Positions 10,953 to 23,381 of a DNA stretch of 64,000 nt are shown piece by piece (within the stretch, counting starts at the first letter, position 1; each line of letters begins with the position of its first letter). Origin of the DNA: Piromyces finnis (lineage: Eukaryota; Neocallimastigomycota; Neocallimastigomycetes; Neocallimastigales; Neocallimastigaceae). Below the pieces are notes generated by a model that had not been told where the DNA came from, made no database searches, and saw only the letters and a program-made list of their open reading frames with translations. The stretch lies in assembly GCA_002104945.1 (NCBI GenBank), contig MCFH01000059.1, forward strand, positions 248,001 to 312,000, read 5' to 3'. A program made the translations under genes and the position numbers.

Positions 10953-11833
10953 ATTACTGAAAAAAGGAATAATGCCTATTTAAGTTTAAAAATAAAAAAT
11001 AAAAATAAAAATAATAACAAATTTATTGGAAGATTTAAAGCGAATGAAAACAATATTATACAAATTGTGTCAAAGAATATAAATACTTCAAAATTATGTA
11101 TTTCAAGTATACAACAAAATAATTCATCAAAACTAAATGATGAAAGTAAGTTATTATGGCATCGTAGGTTGGGACATTTTTATCATGACAACCTAGAAAA
11201 ATATTTAGAAGTACATAATATTAAGCCAATCAAATGTTTATACTGCAATATTGCTAAAATAAATAGGAAACCACATAATGATAATACTCCAAAAGCTACC
11301 CAAGTATTAGAAGTTATTCATTCAGATGTCATGGGCTCTATTGAAGAATCAATTACTGGAAAGAAATATATTCTTACTTTTATTGATGAATTTTCAAGGA
11401 AAAGTTGGATTTTCTTATTAAGAGACAAAAAGGAAATAACAAAAACAACAATTAATTTTCTCACATATTTAAATAATCGCTTTAGGAAAAACATTAAAGT
11501 TTTCAGAACAGATCAAGGAACTGAATATAACAATGATAAAATCAAAAATTACTTCTTAAAGAAAGGTATTACTAAAATTTTTTCTCCACCTCATAACCCA
11601 GAAAATAATGGAATTGCCGAACGATTTAACAGAACTTTAGTTAATTGTGGGAAAACTCTACTAAAATGGGCTAGAGTTAATACAAATTTCTGGGACTATG
11701 TTACTAGATATGCAAACATTTTATACGACATGGCTTCGCATAAAGGTATAAAAAACAAAATTCCAGATGAGGTATTTTATAATAAAAAAGTAATTTTAAA
11801 ATATATTCTTACTTTTATAATAAATTTTAACTA
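10953..11833 (+). pseudogene. Copia element M, part 2: integrase
   Basis: Continues M after the G1 insertion. Contains the GAG-pre-integrase zinc motif (HRRLGHFYHDN ... CLYCNIAK) and an integrase core with its three acidic residues in HSDVMG, FRTDQGTEYN and NPENNGIAERFN. It would join element DNA to the host chromosome. The reading frame runs to about 11790 (FYNKKV), then becomes unlike other copies and is cut at 11833-11838 by solo LTR N. No reverse transcriptase of M is found to the right, so M is truncated. Confidence 0.9.
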
Positions 11834-11838
11834 TTTTA

Positions 11839-12945
11839 TGTAAAGATATAAAATATATCTTTAAATTATTTAATAATTAATTAATAATTATTGAATAATA
11901 ATTTTGATATTTTAATGAAAAATGGTTTATAAAATTTATTGTATAAATTTTATGGAATAATTAAATAAAGATTAATTTTAAAATATCAAAGTTAGAAATA
12001 AAAATTGGATAAATATTTAAATTAATGGATAATTAAATTTAAATATTTTAAATATTCAAATTAAATCTTAAAAAGTTTTTATTTAATTAAAATTAATTTA
12101 ATAATTTTAGTGTAGTTTTAAATTAGCATTTTTTAATAGCAAATATATAATAAATAATATTATTAATATTTAATTAATATATAGGTAATACATGGACTGT
12201 ATTCAATTTGTAGTTTACTCAAATTGAATCAAAAGTGTATTTAATTAGTTTTAGTTTAGTTTTATTATTTTATTATTTAATTAAATTAGTATTAAATTAG
12301 TTTTGTTTATTTTATATTGAATATATGTGTAATTTGTAACGAAATATTATAATAATAAACACACACACTCCAATGTATCAAATATATGTATTTTTTTTTA
12401 ATAATGTTTATTTATTAAATTTATTATTATAATACGACTAACTCGCTAGGTCAGTGTATTATCAAACTAAAGACGAAACAAAAAAAAAACTAATTTTTAT
12501 TAATTATTAATAAAAACACTAAAGAACTATTTTATCTTTCTTATTCTCTCTTTTATACATGAAAATTATTTTTTTTTTTTTTAATACAATTTGATAAGTG
12601 AATTAATTACTTAATGATTGGTTATAAAAATATAATTATGAAATTTTCATTAATCTAACCTTAATGATTTTCTAGTCTAACCCTTATCATTAGATATACC
12701 TCATTACATAATTAAATAGAATAGTATATTAAAATATAATTTACAAAAATTATAAATACATGTAAAATTTCTTGATTAAAACAATGTAATTGTTATTGAC
12801 TATTATTTAGTTAATAACTAAATAAAAATAACAAAAGAAATATTTTAAATATAATTTATTTTCTTGTCTCTTTTTTATTTATTTTGTGTTTAGTGTTTTA
12901 TTGTAAAAATTTTATAATCTGTTTTGATATATAAAACCTTTTACA
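11839..12945 (+). mobile_element. Solo LTR N (A family), containing a nested B-family solo LTR
   Basis: Starts TGTAAAGATATAAAATATATC and ends CTTTTACA, flanked by the duplication TTTTA (11834-11838 and 12946-12950). Similar throughout to the LTRs of element A. Its TATAAATA and GTAATTGTTAT promoter/self-primer pair is present. It is interrupted at 12335 by a B-family LTR. Confidence 0.92.
12335..12708 (-). mobile_element. Solo LTR of B family inside LTR N
   Basis: In minus orientation it matches the 397-bp LTRs of element B, with a shorter homopolymer, and is flanked by the duplication TAATT (12330-12334 and 12709-12713). It inserted into N, so it is younger than N. Confidence 0.92.
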
Positions 12946-12950
12946 TTTTA

Positions 12951-13513
12951 TTATTTTATATGTTAATTTTATTATTATTATATATTTTTTTAATGTGTTT
13001 TTGAAAGAAAAGCTTCAATAATAAAGCATAAATTTTATCTATAACTATTTCTTTAACACTAAGGTATTAAGTCTATCATTATAAGGAGTTTTTATTGTAA
13101 AGAAATGTGTTCTTAACAATAAAAGAAATTTATAATAATTTACCAAAATAACCTAGTAAATATAAAACACTTTTAATTACTGTTAATTATTAATATTTAA
13201 AATTATTATTAAAAACACACAATTTCTAACTTAATAGGTTAGTGTTTAACAATAATTTATTAATTAATAAAAACTCACTTTTCTTAAATTATTTAGAAAA
13301 ATTCACTCGTATTTATATAAAAATTTTAAAATTAATTTAAAAGATTTTTTACAACTTAAATTTCTTAACCAATTAAAGAATTTCGTGTTAGTAAAAAATC
13401 AAAATAAAAAATTAAAATAAAATAAATAAAGTAATTTAGAGGTCTCAAACTCAAGACATTCGGACCAAAGTCTTAGTTACTAACCACTAAGACAATTTCA
13501 TTATTTCTACGAT
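12951..13513 (-). mobile_element. G1-family fragment R: leader piece plus LTR with tRNA-like module
   Basis: From about 12990 it resembles the G1 leader next to the 5' LTR (compare 10410-10513), then from 13096 it matches the G1 LTR with many substitutions. The minus-strand tRNA-like module is conserved at 13439-13499 (B-box-like GTTTGAGACC, A-box TGTCTTAGTGG). The LTR is interrupted at 13514 by H1; only about 15 bases of it, poorly conserved, may remain after 14009. Confidence 0.75.
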
Positions 13514-14009
13514 TGTAAGAAATATTCGTGGCCATAAGTTTGCCCACAAATATTTCAATTGAAACCATATATTCTGGTTACCATCTATTGGCCAGATATA
13601 TGCATAATCATATATTAATGGTTATTAATTAAATAGGAAGTTTATTTGCCTTACCCAATCAAGTGGTAAAGGAAATAAACTAGAATAGTTAAATAGAATA
13701 GTGTAAACAAACGCTAAATACTTTAGCATTAGTATTAAAGTAAATTAATAATTATAATAACAATTAATGTATGATAATTATAAATAATAAATAAAAGATG
13801 TAATTAAAAATAATTATTTAAGTAAATTTATTTCATAATAATATTTATATATATTTATATTTATTTTTGTGTTATAATATTTATTTTAGTTCTTTTATTA
13901 TTTTTTATAAAACTTTATTTAGTTATTAACTCGTATAAAGAGGTAATAACTAACTTAATTAACTAAATAGTGATAACTTATTAACTAATTTTATAATAAA
14001 CCTTTTACA
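13514..14009 (+). mobile_element. Solo LTR H1 (H family)
   Basis: 496 bp, TGTAAGAAATATT ... CCTTTTACA, flanked by ACGAT (13509-13513 and 14010-14014). It is the inverted relative of H2 (21632-22738). A hairpin (GAAATATT-GTGG / CCACAAATATTTC) sits at its left end. The strand is inferred from placing the hairpin at the LTR 5' end, as in the A and D families; no internal region is known. Confidence 0.85.
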
Positions 14010-14014
14010 ACGAT

Positions 14015-14147
14015 TCTGATAAATAATTAAATCTATAAATTATAAATTAATAATAATCATAATAATAATAACAATAATTTAAACACAGATAAAAATTAAA
14101 ATATTTAACATGTATAAAATTATTAAATTAAAAATTATAAATGTAAA

Positions 14148-14178
<31 letters not shown>

Positions 14179-16300
14179 TAAATTAAATAGTCTATATTTG
14201 TTTATAATTATACTTTAAAATAATAATTTTGTATAAATAGTAATAGAAAACATTCATTTTAAAAGATGTTCCTAATAATCCAGAGTGAAAAATTAGATAT
14301 ATATTTTTAAATATTAAATTCAAAAATGATTTTATAATAAAACTTATTTTTAAAAAGGTTACTAATAATCCCTGAAAATTAGAATATAAAACATACATTT
14401 TTTTTATTTAATAATACTAGAATTATTAAATAATGATATAATTTTATAATTAAATAAACTTTATTTTATAAAACTAATACTTGAAAATGAACAAGTATAA
14501 AAATCATTTATTTTTATTTTCTTTATTTTTATTTATTAAATATTTTTTTTAGATACAGATATTATCACTTTCTATAGTAAAATATAGAATTAAGATAATA
14601 TTCTCTATTGTATCAATTCTGATAAATAATAATTATAAATATATTATAAATTTGATATTAGTAGAATATTTTATTATAAAAATAATTAAATAATTTTATA
14701 TAAAAATTATAATTTACATAAAATCAAATATTTTATAAATTTATATATTTGATTGGGTTAAATTATAAAAATAATTTTTAATATAAAAAATAATATTTTT
14801 TAGTACAAAATAAGAAGACTTAGACTATTAATAAGAAGTAAAAGTTTTAATAATAATTAATATAGTTAATTAAATAATACATAATAATATTTAGAAGACA
14901 AAAATAAGTTTTTATATAATAAGAATTATTGTTAAAAAGAGTGAAAAACAATAAATAAAAGAAAATATAAAAACGAAATTAAACTTGTCTAATTTGTAAT
15001 TATTGTGTTAATAATAAATAATATTTTATGGAATAAATCTGGTGTTATTATTCTATATAAATATTATTAAAATAATAAAACTATTAAGATTATAAAACAA
15101 ATTAAATCTATTAAATAAAACTAGTAGATATTGTTAAAGTTCGTACAATAACTGTCGAGATAAAGCAATATAAGATAACAGAAGAAGTAGTTAAAAAGTT
15201 GTAATATAACTACCAATCCGTTATCAATTCGTTACAATATGTTTCTTTTATGTTGTAGTAATTTAATATTAGTTTATTTATAATTTATTATATTAGGTGA
15301 AAATATTTTATTATTATTATTAACTTCTCTTATTAATAATTTCACTTATAATCTTTTCTTATCAATTATTAAAACTCTTCTCTCATTATTAATTATTTTT
15401 ACATGGATATTTTTATATTATAAAATTCCTATAATATAATTGAATATCAATTATATAATGTAATGTATTTATAATATATGAATAATAATTAAATAGGATA
15501 TAATATAATATATTTTACATTTTATATGAAATATTACTATATAAGGAAAGGTAATGTAATACAAATAAGTATTACAATAAAATTAATACTAATATATAAT
15601 ATTAATATATGAGAATATAATGGAATATGTACATGAATTCTATAACTAATATATAAATAATGTATTATAATATATATCAATTATTATATTATTATTATGA
15701 AATATTATACATAAATTTTTAAATATGAAATTATATATTTTAAATATGGCTAATATGTAGCTAGACATATTAATTTCATATCATAAATATTTAACATGAA
15801 TATATAAAAGTATGTTTCCATAAATTCCATAATATCAAAAATGTTTAGATTAAACTTAAATCCAATCTTTGTTAAGCTGATAAAGCTAGTATTGTCTCCA
15901 TTAGTAAATATTTTATAAACAAAAACTTTTTTCAAGGTTTGAAAAATCTACTTCTATATCTGTTTAATATTTGTCTATAAAAGTTAAATACAGAATGAAA
16001 TAAAATGTAAAGAAAAAAATATAAAAATTTTATTGAAACAATAAATTCTAAATTTATATTAAAAAAAAAAAAAAAAAGAAATGTTATATTAATATTATAT
16101 TAATATGCAGTAAAAAAGAACAACTAATAAGATCAATTATTAAATTATATAATTTATATTATTACTAATAATACTCAAAATATCTTAATATTCAAGATTT
16201 GTCTCTTTCTATACCATGTTTTAGATATGACATGGAAAGGTCAAAAGAAAATGTTTAATAAAATAATTATTTATTTAATATTATGCTATTTTTTGTCGTT

Positions 16301-16337
<37 letters not shown>

Positions 16338-16406
16338 TATAATAAAGATTATTTTAAAAATAAATTATTTTAAAGTTATTTATAATTTAGCATAAACATA
16401 AAATAT
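14015..16406. other. Gene-free AT-rich region
   Basis: No credible coding sequence on either strand. It holds a diverged copy of a small dispersed repeat (about 14195-14460, see the copy at 42121) and an (ATA)n microsatellite at 16304-16337. The motif TTCTGATAAATAAT occurs at about 14014 and 14618 and again at the edge of the large inverted repeat near 59293. Confidence 0.5.
14195..14460 (+). repeat. Diverged copy of a small dispersed repeat
   Basis: A stretch with TTTGTTTATAA, then TATAAATAG.AATAGAAAA, then a block around TAAT.A.CCAG...AAAATTAGA lines up with the sequence inserted in element A at 42121-42345. A second block CTAATAATCC.TGAAAATTAGAAT follows at ~14358. The element type is unknown. 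Confidence 0.45.
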
Positions 16407-18738
16407 TTAGATTTTTGATAACAAATATTTATATTCATTTATTAAAGATTGATAAGTTTCTTCTAATTTTTCATATCTTTCATTCTTTTCCATTTGACTA
16501 ATAACATCCTATTTTATATTTAAAAACATAAAATTATTATAATATTAGATATTAATCAGAATACCAATATAATATGTAATATTTTTTAATATATTTGCTT
16601 ACATAATTTTGTTTAAAAATTCTACGCTTTACTTGTAAACGATACTTCTTTACCTTTTTAGGATCATTACTTTGAAGTTTTTTTAATAACATTATTTCAA
16701 GATATCTGTGAGATTGTCTCTTTAGTAATTAAATCATAGCATTATAATAAATAATAATTAATAAATAACACAATATTAGTTATTTATTATTGTTTTTAAT
16801 ATTTACCTTACTAAATTTATAATCATTTTGGATTTTTAGTAAAATTGGGTGATAAACAGGTACAGGTGCTTCCAGGTTGTCAAAAATGTTCGTAGATAAT
16901 AAAAGTCTTAAATCAATTATATCTCTCATATCAGAAAAATTTTCATTTGGATCTTCAACTATTAATTTTTATGTTATATTATAGTTTTATAATTATTATA
17001 ATATTCTATTATAATAGGATGTCGGCTATATATATGTTATACCATTTAATTTTAATTAATTACCATTAATACATGCAATTTGCTTATCTTGAGAATATAT
17101 TTCATATAACTTTTGATATAATTTTTCTGTATATTTTTTTGTTATTATTATTATTATTTAGCAATTTATATATTCAATTATGAAATTAATATCCAAGGGT
17201 TTTTTAAACAATAAATAATAATACATTTATTAAGGAGTTAATATATAAATTTAAATGATATGAATATACCTCCATGTCTCTTTCTTTGATATGGGGGCAT
17301 GATTAAAAATTGACTATTAAAAAAGGAGTAACAATATTATTAATTATTAAAATATTTTTTAAATCATAATTATAAAATAAAAAATATTTATTTTAATTTG
17401 TATACCTAATTCTCATTTTTATTTTATCTGGGTATACATAGAACGGGTAGCAAGTACAATAACCAACTAAATTATATGTAACATATTCGCCAGTATTTAC
17501 TTTTTGATAACTATTTAATGTTTTATAATTTGTTATTAATTATAATGATTATAATGATTATAATGATAAAAATTAATATATAAACAAAGTATAATAATAT
17601 TTTACAGCGTATAAATAATCCATTTTTTATCAGTTTCATCAATGTATGAAGCTCCTTCAATGGTCCATAATAAAAAAAGTTGTAATCTTCTATGATATTT
17701 TTTAAATTCTGGTGTGTTTAATGAACACTTTATTTTCATATTAATTATATATTAATTATTTTATTATGGAAGAAATATGAATATAATATATAATACAATA
17801 AAAAACTTTACTTTATAATATTCATAAACTATTGAATCATCTTCATTTTCTAGTCTATATTCTGATACTTTTTCACCATAAGGTTTAAATGTTTTTGCTT
17901 TTATTTCTACTAAATGTAAAAATTCATCTAAACTTGAAGTATATGATTCTTATTGTTATTGTTAAGTGTAAAAAAACGTTATAATTAATAATATTATTAT
18001 AGTACAAAATATTTTAATATTTGCTATTGAGAAAAGTTTTATTTACCTTTTAAATGAGGCAGAATTTTACTTTTTACATCTTCTGCCGGTGGTATTGCAG
18101 TTATATTAATAGGAAGTTCAATTGTATTTTTAATTTTTTCTGGATCTATTTTTTGATCATAATCAATGTGGAAATATGTGTCAAGTGAACCTGAACAATA
18201 AAATAACTTATTTATTAAATATTATTATTAAAATAAAGTAAAAATTATTATTATATGTTGATTTGTTTTCAATATTATTTAATTTTATATTATACTAACT
18301 TGAATTTTTAAATTTTTATAACCATAAATTTTTTCCTCAAACCCGAATAATGGATATGAAAATGAAGGATGAAATGAATTTTTTTTTAAATAATCAATTT
18401 TATTTTCTTCATTTAATATTTCATTTGCCTTAACTGAAAAATAAAATTATTATTTATGCCAAAATTTAATTTAAATTAAAAGAAATAAATTAATAAGTTA
18501 CCAAGAGAAATTTCAATTGCATTATTAGAGCTATTAACCCATTGTTCAAGGGCTTTTTATAATGAATTCAGTAATTAAAAAAAATTAAAAAAAATATACA
18601 TAGGAATTTATGCAATTAGTATAATTATACTTTTGAAATTGCTATTTTTAGAAAATTTTAACTTTGAAAATATATATATATATATATATATTAAAATCAT
18701 TTTAGTCTTATTACATAATATATATATATACCTTGCAT
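16407..18738 (-). CDS. HAT1: HAT1, type B histone acetyltransferase catalytic subunit (12 exons)
   Basis: Acetylates newly made histone H4 (K5/K12) before nuclear import, normally with an RbAp46/48-type partner. Exons by GT-AG signals and phase: 18732-18738, 18502-18552, 18296-18433, 18047-18190, 17812-17948, 17606-17727, 17406-17510, 17270-17313, 17064-17126, 16807-16958, 16603-16719, 16407-16508. The sum is 1182 nt, 393 aa plus TAA, close to the family length. Diagnostic text: LFGFEEKIYGYKNLKI, FKPYGEKVSEY, WTIEGASYIDETDKKW, VGYCTCYPFYVYPDK, LIMPPYQRKRHGG (acetyl-CoA binding QxxxxGG/A motif), VEDPNENFSDMRD (the catalytic acidic region) and a C-terminal QVKRRI helix region. The first exon is only ATGCAAG, and the donor at 18295 was chosen because it restores phase and is GTATAA. 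The introns are short and AT-rich. Identity is firm; first exon and exact splice sites are less so. Confidence 0.9.
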
Positions 18739-19249
18739 TTCTATTTTATTATTATTATTATTAAGTAGGTTTCTTATTCTAATAAAAGGATATAATCTAA
18801 GACAACAAACTAGATGTTTAGTATTTTAAAAAAAAAAAAGAAATAATTGTTAACAATTATAATTAATAAATACATACTTTTATTTGTATATCATATATTT
18901 ATGTACACACGTGTCTAACTTATTGATTATATGTAGAAAAGAAGAAAGAATTTAACTTTAAATAATATATGTTTTATTAATAACTTTATTTATTACATTC
19001 CAATATTTCTATTCTGTCTAAATACTAAAACGTTCTGTCGTTGTCAAATATGAAAATTCTAACTTAAACAAGAAGCCCTTTTTAATAGTATTTATTCTAG
19101 TCTGTTTATACTAATGAGGCTTACTTTATAACTAATTGTCCAATTATAAGGCTGGAACTATATGGATCATTCATTTACATTATTCTTTTACATTACATGA
19201 TATTACATTTGCCGTACATTTACATTACATTCTTGTACATTGTAGAAAC
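18739..19249. other. Intergenic region upstream of HAT1
   Basis: Presumably holds the HAT1 promoter. TA dinucleotide runs lie at 18669-18690 and 18718-18731 (the HAT1 first intron) and an A-run near 18829. From about 19170 to 19245 the words TTTACATTAC / GTACATT recur as degenerate repeats next to the copia LTR. No gene seen. Confidence 0.4.
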
Positions 19250-19457
19250 TGTTAGAATTTTAGGTTTTTTAATATTTACTTTATTATGGTAATTTATTAA
19301 TATTTCATTACAAAGATTTAATTAACAATTACAAGTTTGTATTTATACTAAAATTTATGGCTTATGCTCTAATACATACATTATCAATACATTACATTAT
19401 ATTAAATACATTTTACTAATGAATAAGGTTTAAAATAAAATTTGAGATTTTCTAACA
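19250..19457 (-). repeat. Copia K 3' LTR (copia-2 family)
   Basis: 208 bp, TGTTAG...CTAACA, preceded in element sense by the polypurine tract TTTGAGGGGGAA (19458-19470). Different in sequence from the 301-bp LTRs of copia L. The partner 5' LTR is not in the window. Confidence 0.8.
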
Positions 19458-19669
19458 TTCCCCCTCAAACTTGATTTCATTTTGAAATTCAATGTTTGGA
19501 AGTTTTGTTTTAAAATATATAAAATGAAATAAAATAAAATAAGATAAAATAAAATAAAATAAAAAAAATTTTTTTTTTTAATAGAACTTTGTCAGATTAT
19601 TATTGAATGTATAGATAAGTTTAAGTAAATATAAAGTGTAATAAAGTAATTAATTTTTTGTGCAACTTA

Positions 19670-21090
19670 TTATTTTACAATAATTTTATCTGTAAAATTT
19701 CTAATTTTTGTAGAATTTAAATTTTTTGTGAGTGCATCAGCCAACATATCATTTGTGTTCTTATATTCTAGCTTTACTCTTTTATTTATAATATTATCCT
19801 TGTTGAAGTAGTATTTTATTGAGATATGTTTGAGTTTTGGGTTGGCTTCTCCATTTTCAATAATTACTTTGCTTGATTTGTTGTCCGTAAATATTGTAAT
19901 GATTATTTTTTGGTTGAATAATTCCTTTATTAAGTTTCTTATCCATAAGACCTTTTTTACACATTCTGAGGTGTTAATGTATTCTGCTTCTGCAGTTGAT
20001 GTAGCAACTATGGGTTGTTTTTTCGAAAACCAGCAGATAGGAGAGTTTCCCATAAGTATTATATGACCAGATGTTGATTTTCTGTCTTTGGTGTCCCCCG
20101 CAAAATCTGCATCTGTATAGGATATAATAAAACCTTTTCCGTCGTATTTCAGTTTGTAATGAATTGTGTTGTGTAAATACTTAAGGATAATAAGGACACA
20201 ATGCCAATCTGATACAGTAGGATTTTCACAATATCTAGCAGCTTTGTGTACTGCAAAAGAAATATCCGGTCTGGTGCATTTTGCAAGGTAAATGAGGGAT
20301 CCTAATGCACTTTTATATGTTGTGGCGCTAATTTTTCATCACGCATTTGTGGCTTGTCAATACAACATGGAGTATTACATCGATAAGCGTAATTAGTGTT
20401 AATAACTCCAAAGTTTTGTAAAAGATTTTCAATAAAATTTCTTTGCGAAATAAAATAGGAGTAGCTAGATTTTTCAACAGTTATGCCTAATAAGTAATGG
20501 ATTTTTCCATAATTTGAAATATTAAATTTGTTATTGATCTTATTTATTATGGATTCGATGATGTTAATATCGCCACAGATGATCATATCATCAACGTAAA
20601 TACCAAGAATGCATATTGTATTATTGTTATGAGGTTTTTTAAATATACATGGTTCTGATTTAAGCTGGTAGAAATCTGAATTAATGAGAAAACTTGAAAT
20701 GATAAGATACCATTGTCTTCCGGATTGTCGGAGACCATATAATGCTTTGTTGAGTAGCCAATATCCTTTGTTGTAGTTCTTGTCACCGGGAGGTATTGTG
20801 GCGTAGATTTCTTTATCAAGTTTAGCGTTTAGATAAGCGGCTTTAATATCCAGTTGGTAAATTTCCCATTTAAGTTTAGCAGCAGTAGAGATGATAAACT
20901 TTAAACTATCAGAATTTAATGTTGGAGAATAGGTTAAGTCAAAATCGGTCATGTAAACTTGAGTGAAATCTCTGGCTACGAGTCTGGCTTTATATTTGGT
21001 GATATTATTATTTTCATCCCTCTTGATGGTGAATACCCATTTTGTGGAAACTAATTTTCTTTCTTTGGGAATTTCGGGAACAAAAGTCAT
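19670..21090 (-). pseudogene. Copia K reverse transcriptase and RNase H
   Basis: RT with KARLVARDFTQ, QLDIKAAYLNA, KALYGLRQSGRQWY and the catalytic YVDDMI, continuing to RNase H (ADFAGDTKDRKSTSG, KKQPIVATSTAEAEY, HISIKYYF). The first part is open from 21090 to 20302. A one-base frameshift near 20330 separates it from the connecting and RNase H part, which resumes open at 20053-19670. Just upstream a TAA at 21106-21108 replaces a probable leucine codon. It would copy element RNA into DNA, but this copy cannot make the whole protein. Confidence 0.93.
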
Positions 21091-21105
21091 GATTTTATTA
21101 GAATA

Positions 21106-21614
21106 TTAATTGTTAAGTTCTTCACTAATTGCATTGATCCAGTGTGATTTATTGGAACACGTAGTGGCTTGTTTGTAATTAAATGGAATATCTGATTTAT
21201 ATGTATACGTGGATTCTTCTAAATTTAAAACCAGTCTTTCGCTATCATTAAGCAGTGGTGAATCATATGGATGTTTTTTAGGGATATTGATGTTTGACTG
21301 TTCATTTATGTAACCTGAAATTGTTTTATTATCATTATTTGGAACATTTGAATTATTGTCTGAATCCTTGTATTTAGTTTTATTTTCAAAAGTTGTATTG
21401 GCATTTTCATTTGTGGCGTCGTAGTTTTTATTAATATTATTGTTATTGTTGAAAAAATTATTATTACAGTATTCGAATGTGGCGTTATTATTCATGACAT
21501 CATTAAAATTCTTATCCATTTGTTCATTGGTGTTATCAATCCCAGTATTAAGTCTTTCAAATATATTGTAGTAGTTGATGTTTGTATTGTAGTTTGGATG
21601 ATTGTTAGTGTTAT
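21106..21614 (-). pseudogene. Copia K Asn-rich linker between integrase and RT
   Basis: Low-complexity Asn-rich region (FNNNNNINKNYDATNENANTT) typical of the variable segment between integrase and RT, ending in a conserved WINAISEELNN before an in-frame stop. Codons run in phase to 21614, where LTR I is inserted. Confidence 0.8.
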
Positions 21615-21631
21615 TGTAACGAATCTGTTTA

Positions 21632-22738
21632 TGTAAAAGGTTTTTTTATATTATTAGTTAATAAGTTATTAATTTAGTTAATTAAGTTAGTTATTACCTC
21701 TCTATATGAGTTAATAGCCAAGTAAAGTTTTATATAAAATAATAAAAGAAATAAAATAAATATTATAACACTAAAATAATTATAAACAAACGTATAAAGA
21801 TTTTATGAGATAATGTTTACTTAAATAATTATATATTAATTATATCTTTTATTTATTAATTATAATTATATACATTATTTATTACTATAGGTATTAATTT
21901 ACTTGTAATGTTGAACACTGAAAGAATAGATTAGGATATCTATTCTATTACAATAACACAAAAATTTGAAAATTAAAATAAAAAATTGTTTTATAAAATA
22001 TCTTTTATTATAGTAGAATTTTAATAATAACAATTACATCGATAAAATGATGAAAAATATCTTCTATTTATATTTTTCCTAAATACATTTATATTATATT
22101 ATAACTATTTATTTCTTATATATTATTATTTAAAATCTACACTAAAATCTTAATTATTAATAAATATTTAAACTATAACTATTTTTAGTAAAATACAATT
22201 GGCAATTCAAATTAAGTACCATATAATTTGAATATGTGCCCATGTATTATTGATATATTAATCATTTATTATTTATCTATTTCTATAAAAAAACAATACT
22301 AAAACTAGGGATTTAAATTGAGAATATTAATTTACTTGTTAAACATTAAAAATAAATTAATAATTTATTTTGTTTTAAACTTTAATTATTAATAAATAAA
22401 TTATGTCTCATTTTCTTTTTCTGAATATAATTTGTGTAACTTAAACAATAATACTTGTGGCTTAAGTTACATTAAAGATATCAAACAGAGGCGTTTGATA
22501 TCTTTACATTACTTTAATACTAACGCTAAAGTATTAAACGTTAGTTTTAGCTATACTATTTAACTATATTAGTTTATTTTCTTTACCACTTGATTGGGTA
22601 AAGCAAATAAACTTCCTATTTAATTAATAACCATTAATATATGGTTATGCATATATCTGGCCAATAAATGGTGACCAGAATATATGGTTTCAATTGAAAT
22701 ATTTGTGGGAAAACTTATGGCCACAAATATTTCTTACA
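21632..22738 (-). mobile_element. Solo LTR H2 (H family), middle layer
   Basis: Inverted relative of H1; about 497 bp once LTR G and one duplication are removed, against 496 bp for H1. Flanks read GTTTA and ATTTA, a 4/5 match to a target duplication. The right end forms a perfect 13-bp hairpin (GAAATATTTGTGG / CCACAAATATTTC). Strand inferred as for H1. Confidence 0.82.
21904..22508 (-). mobile_element. Solo LTR G (D family), innermost layer
   Basis: 605 bp, starting TGTAATGTTGAACACTG and ending GATATCTTTACA; flanked by TTACT (21899-21903 and 22509-22513). Matches LTRs F and E and the LTRs of element D in the opposite orientation. Confidence 0.92.
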
Positions 22739-22759
22739 ATTTATTATTAAATTTAGAAA

Positions 22760-22820
22760 GTTGTCCTAGTCGTAGAGTACTAAGACTATGAATCAAACTA
22801 TCATAGGTTCGATTCATACT
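22760..22820 (+). other. tRNA-like module in LTR I
   Basis: A-box-like TGTCCTAGTCG (22762-22772) and an excellent B box AGGTTCGATTC (22805-22815), about 43 nt apart, near the 5' end of the LTR as in G1. No 3' CCA or closed acceptor stem was seen, so it is called tRNA-like. Confidence 0.65.
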
Positions 22821-23162
22821 GTTTCCAACAAAATTAATTAGTAATTGTTTTACATAATTAATGTTTCATTATTTTTCTTAGATTTTATTAATTAAATTAT
22901 TTAATCAAATCAAATTAAAGATTTAGAATTATATATTTTTTTGATTGGATTGTTTAAATATTGAAAAAATATAAATAGATGTAAAATTAAAAAATATATA
23001 AAATTTTTCTTTTGTGTTTTTATTAACAAACAAAATTAATAAAAAGAAAAAAAATAAAATCAACAAAATATATTTTTTCTAAATAAATTATTTTCTTGGG
23101 TGTAAACCTGTTGAATCAACAAAGCTTCTTAATTAATAAAAAATTAAATTAAGAAGTGTTAC

Positions 23163-23381
23163 AGTTATACTGGTTATTGAACGTAAAATTTCCTGGCTCC
23201 TCTTCAAGAAAAACAGTTTCTCTTACTAAATGAATAGATTGATCACGGGTATCCATAATTATATAACAATTTGTGTCGAATTTTATTCCCAAGAATATGC
23301 CTTTTTGTGAATTAGTTTCAAATTTAGACGCTTTATTTTGAATCTTGCTGTAGTAGGATACACAGCCAAATACTTTGATTT
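23163..23381 (-). pseudogene. Copia K post-integrase segment
   Basis: Encodes KVFGCVSYYSKIQNK, KGIFLGI and a later ETVFLEE, the conserved segment downstream of copia integrase. It lies between LTR I and LTR J and is in frame with both neighbours once each LTR and one duplication are ignored. Confidence 0.85.

Larger units (their letters stand above)
21615..23162 (+). mobile_element. Solo LTR I (G1 family), outer layer of a three-deep stack
   Basis: Starts TGTAACGAATCTGTTTA at 21615, is split at 21632 by H2 and resumes 22744-23162, ending AGTGTTACA. Flanked by GTTAT (21610-21614 and 23163-23167). It keeps a tRNA-like module on the plus strand (22760-22820) and a TATAAATA near 22969. G1-like start, sequence otherwise well diverged. 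Confidence 0.88.

Noticed and set aside
14192-14398. 68-codon minus-strand frame
   Set aside because: Low-complexity, overlaps a dispersed repeat.
15750-15935. 61-codon minus-strand frame
   Set aside because: No family resemblance, no splice-linked neighbours, expected by chance in AT-rich DNA.
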